Below, piece by piece: positions 11,201 to 23,205 of a DNA stretch of 64,000 nt. This DNA comes from Apostichopus japonicus (lineage: Eukaryota > Echinodermata > Holothuroidea > Aspidochirotida > Stichopodidae): positions 13,980,713 to 14,044,712 of the forward strand of contig NC_092574.1 of the NCBI RefSeq assembly GCF_037975245.1, read 5' to 3'. The stretch's first letter is position 1, and the number at the start of each line of letters is the position of its first letter. The notes beneath the pieces were generated by a model, which did not search any database, was not told where the DNA came from, and worked only from the letters and a program-made list of their open reading frames with translations. The position numbers were made by a program, and so were the translations under genes.

Positions 11201-13759
11201 CATAGTTCTGTTGTTTTAGAAAGACATTTAGGATATGTCAGTTTGACATCTGCTGGGTTTCTTAATGTGAACTCGTAGTCTTAAACTGACACTTCAAATC
11301 ATTAATAGGTCAACTGGCTGACAATTCTTTTATTAGCTCATGTATTAACAAAATAAAACATAGCTTTAACTTATCTGAACATTAATCATGCGGTGACTTA
11401 CATTTGGATAATTATTTGCTTCAATGAATTACTTTATTATTAATTACTTCATTACTTAATTATGAATAACTTTATTGCTTGAAATATAACATTAAAAAAA
11501 TGTCTAAACAATAAAAAATGTTGTATTTAATGAGGTTTTCCTTTAAACAAGAAGAGCTTCACGATATCGTTTTGGGAAATAATTCGTTCTTTTGTTCTTT
11601 TGTTATTTTCTGTTTTAGTGAGTTTAAGATCGACCCTCACGAGAAACATTTAACAATTTCCAATTTCAAAACATTACTCCAGTTTATGAAGTAATAATTT
11701 TAATAATCATGCAATGAAATATATGAAGTAAGTTCATACACAAACGAATCTATTCATACGCACAGACAGTCCATTTACCGTACTTCAATTGGTGAATGAT
11801 ATCGTTTTCAGCTTCGAACTGCATTTTCAAGTCCATGCATTAACTATATTACATAAAAAGGCAATAAAAATGCAGACATTAAGACATTTACTACATCGAT
11901 AAACTGTTTATAGGGCATAAAAAGGCGTCTTCTATTGGATTGTTATTATAGTGCGTTGGTTTGAAATATCAAACATACTTTGCAGTGTTTTATTCTTCCA
12001 TTCTGTAAGGATGGATAAGGTTCCACACAAGGATCGAATGTCATTGGTTGGAACCTCATTAGGTCAATTATTTGTTTTTTTCTTTTTAAACTTGTTTACA
12101 AACTTCCTAACCAGTTTTCGGTTTATCGGTTACGTAGGACATAACTATATATTATGCATGATTTACTTCTATTTTTTTACATGTTTTCTTCTTATTTTCT
12201 CCATCCATTTATCGCAAATATACTGTCGTAATGTTACACAGTCAATGTGAAATAATTCTCTTGGAATGTAGGATTTTTTATATTGGGTGAAAACCAATAC
12301 ACCTTTTTAATTATTGACAGAAATAATATAAAACATATTTTGAAATATCTGTGAGCGATAAAACCAACTTTTATGTTTTATTATTATTACATAAATCTAA
12401 TTATTTTAAAGACAGGTCTGATTTAACTAGTAATTCTGACAATTTGGTTTATTTTATAGTTTATTAAGTTTCCCTGAATTGAAGAACACTCTATCGTTAT
12501 ATTGCTTGGGAATTTTAGAAATTTTCCGTCCAGTGATTTCGCCAGTAAAAACATGAAAAAATGTACTTTTTTAAATAATGCGTAGGATGACAGATTTTTC
12601 AATAAAGTCAATAAGAAATTTATATTTATAAAAAAAATTGTTTTATTATCAACCAGCTCACGATTTAAGACAATGTTTTAATGTAATATTTGTACCTGTA
12701 GGAAGGGGACCTACACATAGCAGAAATATGAACTTTATCAGAGAATAGTTTGTTTTAATAAACACTTCCATTCCCACACTTCATATTTCCAACATGTTTT
12801 AAAAACTAATTACTGATTATCTTCAAGCAATCCTGAGGGGAAAGCAGACATTAATTAGGTTAGCAAATTGCAAGGTATGCATTTATTTATTAATTAATTA
12901 TCATCTCTATTACTCTAATAATATTACCGTTCCCTGGCTTTCTTTCATTGTGTATATGCTTTTGTTGGGTTGTGTCATTTTCCCAATGACCTTCTAAACT
13001 CTTCTATTTTTGAACACACCAATTAATTCACCGCGAGTAATTAGTTGTGTGAAAGTCAAACAAACAAATGGTTTTTACCTTTTGGTCGATTCTACATACG
13101 ATTAATATATAGTCAATAAACTTAAAACGATTCCCATAAGTTATGCGTCTTGCTTGAACAAAGTTTTTTTTGTGATAATACTCAGTTTAACAAATTGTTT
13201 GTTTATTATCATTTGTTTTCACTCAGTTCTATGAAAGAAAAAATATATTAATACTCAGTTTTAATAAGGTTTCCTTACTCTATGTAAAAGGTAGCCATTC
13301 ATACACTGAAATTGACAAAACATTTATACGCTAGTATGTCACCCAATAAAAAACTCGAAAGGTGTCATACGTTTACCATATTAATATCATTTTAATTACA
13401 TCTTTAATTCATTAATCAATCATAGAAAGGTGTTACCCATCAGTTCGCATGCAGGAATCAATCTTTGAATCGGCTACTAGAATCACGCTCAGAAGTAAAC
13501 ACAGCGATGGCATTATCAAACAGTCAAATAATTCTGTATTATCTTTCATGAAAAGTTGCAGCAAAATAATGTTAAACATCTGATGACCGTTCACTTGAGG
13601 CATTGCTATTAAACTATGACTATTTTATTAAGAGGGGGGGGGGTGATGTTTATTTCCTAAGTTTACTCATTAAATAGAAGTCTGAAATTGTATATTGGAA
13701 ATTGATGTCAACAATGTGAAACAACTGACACATATTCAGTCGAGGCATCACAGTAGGAG
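8215..13759. other. Noncoding AT-rich region 5' of the visible Cdx exons
   Basis: About 5.5 kb with no recognisable gene or element; only short open frames and minor (CA)n/(TA)n tracts (10700-10750). By position it could be Cdx intron 1 or upstream sequence. I looked for the caudal N-terminal exon, including a W-M-K/R hexapeptide, and did not find it. Confidence 0.5.
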
Positions 13760-13787
13760 CAGGGAGTTGTTATGGAACAACTCCCTG
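13760..13787. repeat. Perfect 12-bp inverted repeat (hairpin), 4-nt loop
   Basis: CAGGGAGTTGTT (13760-13771) and AACAACTCCCTG (13776-13787) are exact reverse complements around atgg. This is GC-richer than its surroundings. Function unknown. Confidence 0.85.
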
Positions 13788-13956
13788 GTAGGAGACTGCA
13801 TTGTTGTTCTTTGTTGTTTATATTCTTTGGTCATTATAACAGTAACAAGAGGTGTTATTATCTAGTTTTAATCGCTAAATATCTTAAAATATATGTTACA
13901 ATCTGGTGTATTTTATTGCAGGGATCAATAAATTGCTTAAGCTTCAAGAATAAAGT

Positions 13957-14222
13957 TGTAAAGAAAAAACACAAACGAAGGCATTATTTTCAAACAAGAT
14001 CAATAATGTCAGAAGTTATTCAAACTTTTAATATTTTATTATTATTATTAATAAGACTTTTTGTATTTATTGTTGAAGAATATTTACAGCTGTAAAGAAT
14101 AAATACAAACGAAGGCATTATTTTTCAACAAGATCAAAATTTCAGAAGTTGTTCCAAATTTTAATATTTTATTATTATTATTAATTTGACTTTTTGTATT
14201 TATTGTTCAAGAAATATTTACA
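13957..14222. repeat. Tandem duplication of a 134-bp AT-rich unit
   Basis: Copy 1 is 13957-14090 and copy 2 is 14091 to about 14222. Shared words include acaaacgaaggcattattt, aacaagatca, aatattttattattatta and actttttgtatttattgtt. No coding role. Confidence 0.9.
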
Positions 14223-16329
14223 CTGGAGGAATTTAAAAATAATGAAGAAATAAAGAAATTCTCATCATGCATTAAAATAGTTTTAGGTCTATTTGTTTTA
14301 ACAACATACTGTGAAATAAATAGTCTCGGTTAGGTTATATAAAAATATTACTGGGCGATTTCATTTGAAGCCAATGTATTTCTAATGTGTTATAACAGTG
14401 AAGGTTAGCGCAGTTGTTCGGTATTTCTAGCACTTGCTCTCACTTTCAGAATCCTAACGATATTCCTTGGGACGAGGAATTCCGCAATATTAATTAATAA
14501 GGTTAAATTAACATTTTAGGATTGTTTTTGTATAAAAAACATTGGGGGATGGTTATCTTTTAATATCAAAACTAAATTCACATTGTTTTGGTGGCAGTGT
14601 GGAGAAAAATAGTGCCAAAAGTCTAAAAACATACTTTGCTGTTTTGCTGTGATTTTTATTTTATTCTCCCCCAAATGTTTGTCCTTTTCATTTTATTTTA
14701 GGAGTAGAAGCAAGATTTTTAAGAAAAACTTTTTTTTACAAACAAGATATTTTCTGTGCGTTGGGGAAAAGGTTGTATATAGTCATCCATATAACTTTTT
14801 TAAATTTTACATTTCAAAAACTATATTGACCAAACTAAGCGGCAAAATAAGAAGCTGTAATCTGATAATATATTTTAAATAAATTTAAGTTTGTAATAAG
14901 TGTCAAAAGCTACAACCATTAAGAACAAGCAACTCTACAGAACACAAGATGCTTTCTCCAGCTGTGCGGAGGTATTCCATAAGTTTTTTTTATTATTTTA
15001 TTTTAATACGCCATTATTATTATTTTTTTCATGGATATGCAAACCGAATAAATCGAGGCGGGAAATAACGATCCTGTGAACTTGCTGGTGATTTGGTTAT
15101 CAAAGTTACATCAGATAAAAGAGCATATTAGTACGCCTTATTCACAGCACTTGAAAAAATATTTATTTCTGACCAAAGCGATGGACTTTATCAGCCTAAG
15201 TTTGGACCCGATATCATGTCTAGTCAGGTTACTAAATCAATTTTAACCTTTGACAAATAAAACCTCTACCTGAAGTGTTTTGTCCTACGATCGTTCGGTT
15301 TATCTGTATGTTCAGACGCCATTAAAAAGATAGTCCAACAAATACGTAGGTTTATAGTTTAGGTCAAACGGTATAGGTTCTGTGAAACATGTAACCAACC
15401 ATGACATGTTTCTAACCTTACTATCTGAAGTCTTTACATAGGCTATGTGGTGATGCTATAGCTTCATGTTTGATAAATTCAACGGGGGTTGATTTGTAAA
15501 TGTACCGCAGTTGTTATGCATGTGTACAATACAACAATGTGCCGTAGTGTGTATATCTTTCTATAGTCATACCATTTTAATATATATGAACGCAATTTGC
15601 TAACGTTGCAAGATGCGTCAGTCTAATTATCAGTCAGTCAGTTTGAAATTATTTAATGAGGCTCTGTTCTGTTTCAAAGATTTGTAGAGGAACCATTAAA
15701 ACTGACAAAAGAAGGAGTCATTTTTCCTTTTCAAAATCCCCGAGTTTAATAAAAATAATAATTAATTAATTAATAATAAACAAAGACAAGAACAAATATG
15801 AAGCCCATTTTCTGTCTTGTTTTTTGTTTATTAGGGTTTTTGTTTTATTATTGTCTCTACTATTATCCGGATTCTCTCCAAAATAATCATTAAGAGCCAA
15901 AAATAAAGAATAATAATAATTAATCAAATCTGTGCACACCTGTGCAGCATAGTTTAAACTTTAGCTAGATTTAAGATTTTTAACGAATCTAATAGATTAA
16001 TAATCGACTATCGAGGACAGTTTAATGTAGATTTATATGTTTTGGTAGTAAATAATCAATATTAATGAATAAATTAAAGAAAAATAATCAATTATCTCTT
16101 ATGTCGATTTCAAGTTAAAACTGGTTCTAATTTTACTTTTTATAGCAATCAGTAGACTTGACATCGCAACAGCGATTTATCTTGAAATAAAGGACTAAAT
16201 AATATTTACAATTTTTAGTGAAATTCATGACACCGGGAATCGTGAATATGATAAATATTTTATACTATATTTACACTCTGAAATAATAAAGTTTTTATCT
16301 CTACTTTTATTCTTTTTTATTTTTTATAG
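14223..16329. other. Cdx: AT-rich sequence immediately 5' of the Cdx homeodomain exon
   Basis: Most likely the 3' part of Cdx intron 1, because the exon at 16330 begins in phase 1 after a T-rich acceptor tract. No exon recognised. It contains ATTA/TAAT-rich stretches (15750-15930). Confidence 0.6.
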
Positions 16330-16475
16330 GTAAAACGAGAACAAAGGACAAGTACCGCGTTGTTTACACCGATCATCAAAGGCAAAAACTCGAAGAAGAA
16401 TTCCGATTTAACCGGTACATCACGATCAGGCGGAAAGCCGAGATCGCGATGGCGCTGGGTCTATCAGACCGCCAG
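16330..16475 (+). CDS. Cdx: Cdx (caudal ParaHox) internal exon: N-terminal three quarters of the homeodomain
   Basis: This exon encodes the caudal-type linker (KTRTKDKYR) and homeodomain residues 1-44 (HD1 at 16344). Diagnostic residues are [11 protein letters not shown] in the N-terminal arm and helix 1, and [10 protein letters not shown] around helix 2. It opens after an acceptor ending in tttatag, with the first base of a glycine codon lying in the previous exon (phase 1), and closes on a complete CAG followed by the donor GTGAGG (phase 0). The intron between HD residues 44 and 45 is the classical caudal-family position. Cdx proteins are nuclear DNA-binding transcription factors that pattern posterior and gut tissue in bilaterians. 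Compared with the usual Cdx consensus, helix 1 is unusual: [13 protein letters not shown] where [13 protein letters not shown] is normal. The 5' exon carrying the start codon was not found in the 16.3 kb upstream, so the gene is partial here. Confidence 0.97.
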
Positions 16476-17553
16476 GTGAGGGACAATTCCCTTTCTTCTT
16501 TTGTTCCATGTTTCCTTTGTTCTTTTCGATAACAATGGTAATCATTGTGAACATGTTTACAATTGAAAACAATTATTATCACTATGAAATATACAATTTA
16601 AAAGAAATATTCTTAAAAGGATTAATTTTGATGTAGGCATTTGATCAAACTTGCAATACAGTATAGTTATGTAAGTTTATCAATGTTACTGAAGGAACAA
16701 GTATTTGACTTTGTTGAATTCGGCAAAAGAAAACGAAGATAAGTGTTGGAAAAATAAGTTTCTTTCAAATACTTTTTAATTCCACTTGATATCTCAGAAT
16801 TATCAAAAATTGAACCAAAATTGAAAACAAGTTTTCCTTTATCTGTTGTCTTTGTTTCTTTTTCTTTTAAAGACTTGGTAAAAAAATAGCGAAAAAATAA
16901 AAAAATTATTAATGTGTAAAAATTCTCTGAAAATTGCTTATCGTTGAATGTTAATCTGTTTTGATATAATGTTGCTATTGGTTAAAATGTATTAAAGTTT
17001 CTTTTCAGTCAATTATATTGGTGATGTGCTCTTCCAAACAGTTTAATATGATTTGATACAATCAAAAATTTCAATGACAGAGAATGTTAACTTTGATGGG
17101 TTCTGTTATGTTTTATGTGAATGTTATTAAGTTAAGTTAATAAGTGATGTCAAAATATGCGCAGACTATGAAAAATTAACCCAATTAAACAAATCAATTG
17201 CTTAATCGTTGTTTGTCTGTGATTGTTATTGAAAATGATATTTATCTTTAGTTATGCCCTTGAATAACAGGCCAAAAAGAAATAAGTTAAAAGACAATAG
17301 ACCATTTTGCTTATATACATAAAAATATAAACTAGATTTAAGAAAACGTAAAACGTAAAATAAGAATTTTATTAATAATTTCTACATTGGAAAACTTTGG
17401 CATGGGTTCCACATTCCCGCCATGATAGTTCTCTACCGTATGCCCGACTTACGTTTAAAGTCTTAAAGCTAATTTTGAAAGGTTTAGCGATTTTGTTTAA
17501 ATTGCTTGAAGGGATTAGGGAAGTTGATTGTAGCAATTGCGACGCGTATCTGT

Positions 17554-17692
17554 ATATGTTAATAATGCTATAAGGATATGTTAATAATGCTATGGATATG
17601 TTAATAATGCTAAGATATGTTAATAATGCTAAGGATATGTTAATAATGCTAAGGATATGTTAATAATGCTAACATATGTTATTAATGCTAAT
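17554..17692. repeat. Tandem repeat, 19-24 bp unit, seven copies, in Cdx intron
   Basis: Seven copies of atgttaataatgct joined by short variable linkers (aagga, gga, aaga). The last copy is atgttattaatgct. Confidence 0.93.
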
Positions 17693-17886
17693 GATCTATT
17701 ATATTTGCTTAACACAACCTGTAGTTTGATTCCGCGCATGTCAACATTTGTATTTTTGGATCAAGGAAATTTTTGACAAGTTTGAAATCCTTTTTCTTGT
17801 GACATTTGTATCAGAATATCACATTTGTGTTAAGAAGTGCAAAGTAACCTAGAAACTTAACTGATAAAGGCAATCCAGAAATAACG

Positions 17887-17972
17887 GCGGGGGAAGGGAG
17901 CAGAGGAAGGGGCAGGGGGAAGGGACAGGGGGTAAGGGACAGGGGGTAAGGGGCAGGGGGTAGGGGCAGGGG
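17887..17972. repeat. G-rich minisatellite with G-quadruplex potential, in Cdx intron
   Basis: Plus-strand tract built of caggggg and taaggga words (unit about 15 bp), with at least eight runs of three or more G. The strand matches the Cdx sense strand, so the transcript could also form G-quadruplexes. Confidence 0.85.
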
Positions 17973-18515
17973 TCTCGTTATAGTACCGTATAACAAATGT
18001 AGAAGTGAGACATCTCTACCTACATCAATCAATCTGTCCCTGAGTACCTGAGTTCGTTAAGTCGTTTAGTTTTCATCAGCTGTTTTCAATGAAGTGATTT
18101 ATTCTGTTCGTTTTAAGTCGACCAAATATATTTAAGGTTCTTTGTCACGAAATTTTCCATCATACGCAATAATTTTTTTCTAAATCGTATTTTTTTTCAA
18201 AACAGGTGCAATTTGTTTTTGTATCGAAAGATGAAAGAATTGTATAGGTGTATCTATGACTAATGTATTTTCTGTAAATGTCAGATTACTGTATATTTTA
18301 TGATCTTAGATAGACGGTAGTCGATGTTGTATAAAGTTGTGATTTACTATCTGGCAAATGATGGAAGCTAATCACATTGCCGGAACTCAACTGATGTGCA
18401 TTGTAAGTTATATAACATCAACCAATTTATCACAGCTATGGAAATAAAATATGCAAAGTTGAGACATTAACCGTACTTTTGACGATTGAACTGGTTAAAG
18501 ATGGGAAGGGATTTC

Positions 18516-18830
18516 CCTCTCTCTCTCTCTCTCACTCGATCGATCGATCGATTGCATACGATATGATCAACTGTCCCTGAAACGCAGTTTCTTACCGTAT
18601 CACCTCAAAGAACAACTAAATATTGCTCCCCAACTTGAACCTACTAAAACAAATTATTAGAACTTTTCAAAAGTATACTATTTCTGGACGAACAAGACTT
18701 CTTTGATAGTGGATATAAACGGCTTTTTGAGGTGTGAACCTAACTGCCCATGATTTATCTTGCAAGCGTGTAATGTGTATAGTAGTAATACTGATGATCT
18801 GTAACAAAGTCTGTCTGTCTGTCTGTCTGT
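18516..18830. repeat. Cluster of microsatellites in Cdx intron
   Basis: (CT)n at about 18516-18533, (ATCG)n at about 18538-18552 and (GTCT)n at about 18809-18830, with unique sequence between. Confidence 0.85.
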
Positions 18831-20324
18831 TGCGTTGATGTCATGCCCGTCTGGCGATCCAAACCGATAATGGATAGATAATGAGTATCATGGAAAGATA
18901 GTCTGCTTACCTTATGCACCAGAATTACATCATTAATGGTGACTTTGTTAATTAATTTATTAATTTGTAAGGTTTCTAAATGATATAAATAAGCCATTGT
19001 ATATTTACAAAATTGTTTGGAACACAGGCTATAATCGGTGTTACATTATACAGTGCATACTTGGTACTTAAGGAACAGCCAACAAGTTTGTTTTTATCCA
19101 AATAGATTCTTAATTTGATTGCAGGTTACTGTAAATATTACTTGATTTGGACAATATTTATAATCTAACCCAAAATGCGGACTTGAAGAGATTGGCTATT
19201 TTAAAGTTTTAGAAAAGTTTGTATGTAACTTTGATATACTACAAATATTTACCGATCAGATGAAAACTAGTTTATAGTGATTCCATTACATGATAGATAT
19301 TTTTTGTCGCCAGGACAATCTTTTATTTCGATAAAAATATTTGTACTTCCTTTCCTTTCGCACTCCATTTGAATATAATTACGTCACCGTTAACTGCTTA
19401 TTTGATCGGTTTAGCTGTTGTTTAGCTGTTAGGAGTTAAAGGTATGCAGAATTGGCCCCAATTATGCTAGATATTCAAATATGGTTACCTTTGGTCAAAA
19501 TTGTTGAACTGTTTTTATTACAACTTTGTATGAAATTTTCCTCACTGGGACATTCAGTCATTTTGTGTGTTCCTTAAAAATGTCTGAGAACAATTTGGAG
19601 AGTAAAGACCTCCAGGAAATTCCTTTTGAAAACTTCTAGCAATTAAAGAGTGCTATAATTTGGGGCCTATACTGACTTCCTTTCAGGACTTATCTAAAAA
19701 AAAAGCAATGAAAAATGATAGCTAAAATGATGATTCAGCAAGAATCCAGTCTATGAGAATCACATTTGGTGACACTTCTTCATTTCGGTTAAATTTTGTA
19801 TATTTATATCTAACTTTTATAGTTATTTGTTCTGTTTTGATCAACATTATTAATATTAAAAAAAAAAATAAAGAAAAGAAAAGTAACAATTATGAAAACG
19901 TTGCCATCATGCTAATTTTTCTGTGTCTGAATCAGTAAAGTAAACTACATTGCTGGTTAAAAGGGCTACAATTATTTATGCAACAAGAAAATCGGACAAA
20001 TGGGGAACTGATAGTGTATTAATAGTTTTCAAGGGTGTAAGTTTATTCACGGACAAGGTTTACGCTATTGCCCTAAAAGTATCATCTTGACGTGTGAATG
20101 TTTTGTTCTACATTGAGGTCTAGTTGAATATTAAGCTCTCGAAATGAGGAAAAGAGACGGTAAAAGAAGTAATTATTAAGAAAGTATCACTTGCTCTATA
20201 AAAAATTAATATTTACTCTATACTTCCATTTTCCATGGTTTCAGTCATCCATATTAAGGTCAATAAAAACTGCATTTTCTTAAATGTAAAATTTCCTCTT
20301 TCACTTGTTTTTCATCTCCGATAG

Positions 20325-20762
20325 GTTAAAATCTGGTTTCAGAATCGACGAGCGAAAGAGAGGAAACTGCAAAAGAAACACCAACACTCGGCTCCTGGAC
20401 AACAGGAAAAGGGTAAAGCGCCCTCACATTGTCAAACACGTCGTGGACAAACCGTTGTGAAACAAGAGAGCGATAAAACAGCAATCAAGGAAGAGACCGT
20501 ACAACCGACACCGGGAACCGCTAAACCGAGTACATCGGCCGCCGGTGTATCGCGTGTGGCCAATGACGCTGTCGTTAGTGATAGCGGTATGTCTGACTCG
20601 AAATACGTTGGTCGAAATTTATCGTTGAAAACCGAATATACCGTTGACGATGGTTTGAGGGTTTCGACCTACCCTGGGGTAGTGGCCTCCTCCAATGGTC
20701 ACATTACTGCGGGTAACTTTCCCGGAGAAAGGGAGCAAATATTGCAATATGTGCATGCGTAG
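20325..20762 (+). CDS. Cdx: Cdx terminal exon: homeodomain helix 3 and C-terminal tail
   Basis: The exon starts right after an AG acceptor (cgatag) in phase 0 and reads [14 protein letters not shown], the recognition helix typical of Cdx (HD residues 45-58; HD60 ends at 20372), with Q50 and N51. A 129-residue tail follows, ending at TAG (20760-20762). The tail is rich in K, Q, S, T and E, has no other recognisable domain, and contains three psi-K-x-E SUMO-type motifs: VKQE (20457-20468), IKEE (20484-20495) and LKTE (20625-20636). The tail uses many CG-containing codons, unlike the AT-rich flanks, as expected of real coding sequence. Helix 3 and the exon join are certain. The tail rests on an uninterrupted frame rather than on recognised homology. 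Confidence 0.96.
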   Translation, partial: VKIWFQNRRAKERKLQKKHQHSAPGQQEKGKAPSHCQTRRGQTVVKQESDKTAIKEETVQPTPGTAKPSTSAAGVSRVANDAVVSDSGMSDSKYVGRNLSLKTEYTVDDGLRVSTYPGVVASSNGHITAGNFPGEREQILQYVHA

Positions 20763-21136
20763 AATAATCCGAGCTTGTAAACAAAAAATTGTGTCCAAGT
20801 AATTACTTTCATGTTATTGATCATAATCTAACCTCATTTTCGAAAGTTTTGTCAACATTTTTCGAAAATATTTCATATATCTAGTTTTTGAAATATAATT
20901 CATAATCAGACGGATGTTAAGATTACTGAATTGAGCTATACTTGTCCCAATATACTGCTTTGGTTATTTCCTTATTTGTTTCAGTACCTTTCTTTCCCAT
21001 TCTTAACTGGTATATCCTTACATTATTTGTCCTAATTTTCCTACGTGTTATACTGGCAGGTCATTTTGGATAGTTCCATTAAAAATCAAAAACCTTGATC
21101 AAATTTCAAAACCGATTGAATTCTGCTTTAACAAGA

Positions 21137-21142
21137 AATAAA
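21137..21142 (+). promoter_or_regulatory. Cdx: Candidate Cdx polyadenylation signal AATAAA
   Basis: This is the first canonical AATAAA hexamer I noticed downstream of the Cdx stop codon, about 375 bp into the presumed 3' UTR. Another lies at 21531-21536. In AT-rich DNA the hexamer occurs by chance, so the assignment is weak. Confidence 0.35.
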
Positions 21143-21668
21143 TATTGCTACATTTATATGAAATTTAGCAAGCATTCCGTTTAATGTTTTTTACAAGAAA
21201 ACGGTAATTATTGCACAATGGAATACACTGTGTTCGTCGGTCGTTCTGCCGTCTCCGTCGGGCACAAGTAACCTACTCACTAAAAAGGCAAATTAATCCG
21301 AAAGAAAAATGAAGCCAGAATTAATCTTCAAAATACACAATGCTGATTGCTTTGTATTTTTCATATCACTTTTTTTTTCTAGGTAACATCTATTAGTCAC
21401 ATAGTTCAATTTTATAAACGTATGCTACAAAATTGAAGATTTGTTGTTGTGTAAGTTTATTCGTTTCTTGGAAGAATGTTTACAAAGCAGATAAACAAAA
21501 GACAGTCTCAATTTCCAATGGGAATTAAAGAATAAACAAAAACTTGCTGCATTTACAAGTTACAGATTAGTATAATGTACGTAAGTAGAAACCACAGAGG
21601 CTAAAATAATGAATCGACTTAATGTATATCTACGTCAGTGGAACGAGCCTTTTTATAGTGAGTATATG

Positions 21669-21905
21669 GAGTGGAGTGTTAGCTCAGTGGTTAACGCCGG
21701 TGCCTTTCAATCATAAGGTCCCGAGTTCGAGTCACTCTAAGATTAATGTATGTCGTCCAGTTAAAGAGTTGTTGACAATTCATAATCATGGACGTTTCAT
21801 ATGAATCTAAGAGACTGACTTCGGTCAGCTTGCGGCTTTGATAAGCCAATGACGGCTTCTTCGCGAGTTCCTACATGCAGGATGATCTAAAATACATACA
21901 TACAT
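21669..21905 (+). mobile_element. tRNA-derived SINE
   Basis: The head (about 21674-21744) looks like a tRNA. An A-box-like TTAGCTCAGTGGTTAACGC and a B-box-like GGTCCCGAGTTCGAGTC are correctly spaced, and GGAGTG pairs with CACTC as a remnant acceptor stem. A roughly 150-bp unrelated body follows and ends in a short (ATAC)n tail (about 21886-21904). The tail and the missing CCA-type 3' structure indicate a SINE rather than a tRNA gene. I could not define a target-site duplication. Confidence 0.8.
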
Positions 21906-23197
21906 GGTTACACGCACAGGATTTCATAGGTGGGTGGCCTGTGGGGCGCAAATTCAAATTTACCCAACTGACGTGGGTACGGGCATAAACCATTATGGAC
22001 GGGTTGTAGGTGGATGAAACATTTGATAAAAGAGGGGTGTGGCAGTGGGGTCGTTGACTGCGACTCCTATGTAGAGGGTCTTGATGTCCTCCCTTCTCCT
22101 CCCCAATTTAAAATTTAGACTTGAAATAGTATATTCTGAGGGATTTTTAGACTATAAATTACGTCAATAATGAGGTCTAAATGCAAGGTTGTGATAATAA
22201 AAATACACATGAATTATGAAGGAATACAAAAATCCTCCACCTGAACATCCCCCCCACCCGCCGAATGACCTAAGAGTGTACCACCCTTCCCTTCCCCCTC
22301 CCTTGGGCACGGCACTGGCTACTCGAGAACGAACTATATATAATGCACTTATTGAATGTATAAAACAATGACAATAATGGAACTACACCTTATCGTCACA
22401 GTTCGGAATATACTGAATGTTTATGTTCCTCCGCATATATACTTTACAAGAACATTGAATGCTAATGATGTAAGTCTGTTCATCCGTTGTGCTTAATTGT
22501 TTGTACCTGATCACCGCTGATTTTTGAACAGTTGGTTGTCCTTGGTCACTGAGCTCAAAATTTTATCGACATATTTGATTTTTTTTGGCCCCTTTCCACA
22601 AAAGGATGAAATGGACGAAAGAAAGAAAACAATTGTAATTGTTTTTTTTTTTTGCCTTTTGTGATTGTTCTCGGTTTCCTTCCCGTAAGGAGAAATCTTT
22701 TGTAATAAATACCCCTGGGCTTAAATTCAGAGGCTTTTATAGTGTATATTATACTCCCTCTATATATATTTTCATGTAATCTTATTTTATATCAACACTG
22801 TACTATATACATGTAATCCCCATTTTATATATACTACCCGATTGCATAGTTAACTCAAGTGATGCCTAAATACAGTAATCTGTGTAATCTGTGTAATATG
22901 TGTAATATGTGTAATCTGTGTAATCTGTGTAACATGTTACATTATTCACTTGACACTTTATTTCCATATACACTCACTTTTACCACAGAAAATGAAAAAT
23001 ATCAATGTCTTGTGTTTTTTTAATTCTAAATCAATAGATGTCTAACACTTGAAACACGTTGAAACTTTGAAATAGTTGGCAAAGTAAAATAAAATAAAAT
23101 AACAAAGTAGTTTGCTGTTAGAAAGTTTCCTGGTAAGATTAGGAAACATTTATTTCATGAAACCAAAATTATTTTTTAAAGTTCTATCTCGTGATAT
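21906..23197. other. Noncoding sequence with possible transposon fragments
   Basis: No gene recognised. The stretch 21960-22320 is locally GC-richer, with words such as cccttgggcacggcactgg that resemble transposon ends, but no pair of ends or target duplication was found. A 9-bp tandem repeat lies at 22876-22938. Confidence 0.4.
22876..22938. repeat. 9-bp tandem repeat, seven units
   Basis: Units are taatctgtg (four copies), taatatgtg (two copies) and a final taacatgtt. Confidence 0.93.
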
Positions 23198-23205
23198 AAC
23201 TTAAT

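Larger units (their letters stand above)
16476..20324 (+). other. Cdx: Cdx intron within the homeodomain
   Basis: A GT-AG intron of 3,849 bp (GTGAGG donor, tatttcctctttc...gatag acceptor) splits the homeodomain between residues 44 and 45. It contains a seven-copy tandem repeat (17554-17692), a G-rich minisatellite (17887-17972) and short (CT)n, (ATCG)n and (GTCT)n microsatellites near 18516-18830. No other coding sequence was seen inside. Confidence 0.93.

Noticed and set aside
21674-21744. Candidate tRNA gene
   Set aside because: The tRNA-like head is followed by a long unrelated body and an (ATAC)n tail, as in a SINE; stems are imperfect.
21960-22320. Possible transposon ending in cccttgggcacggcactgg
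   Set aside because: No matching opposite end or target-site duplication could be found.
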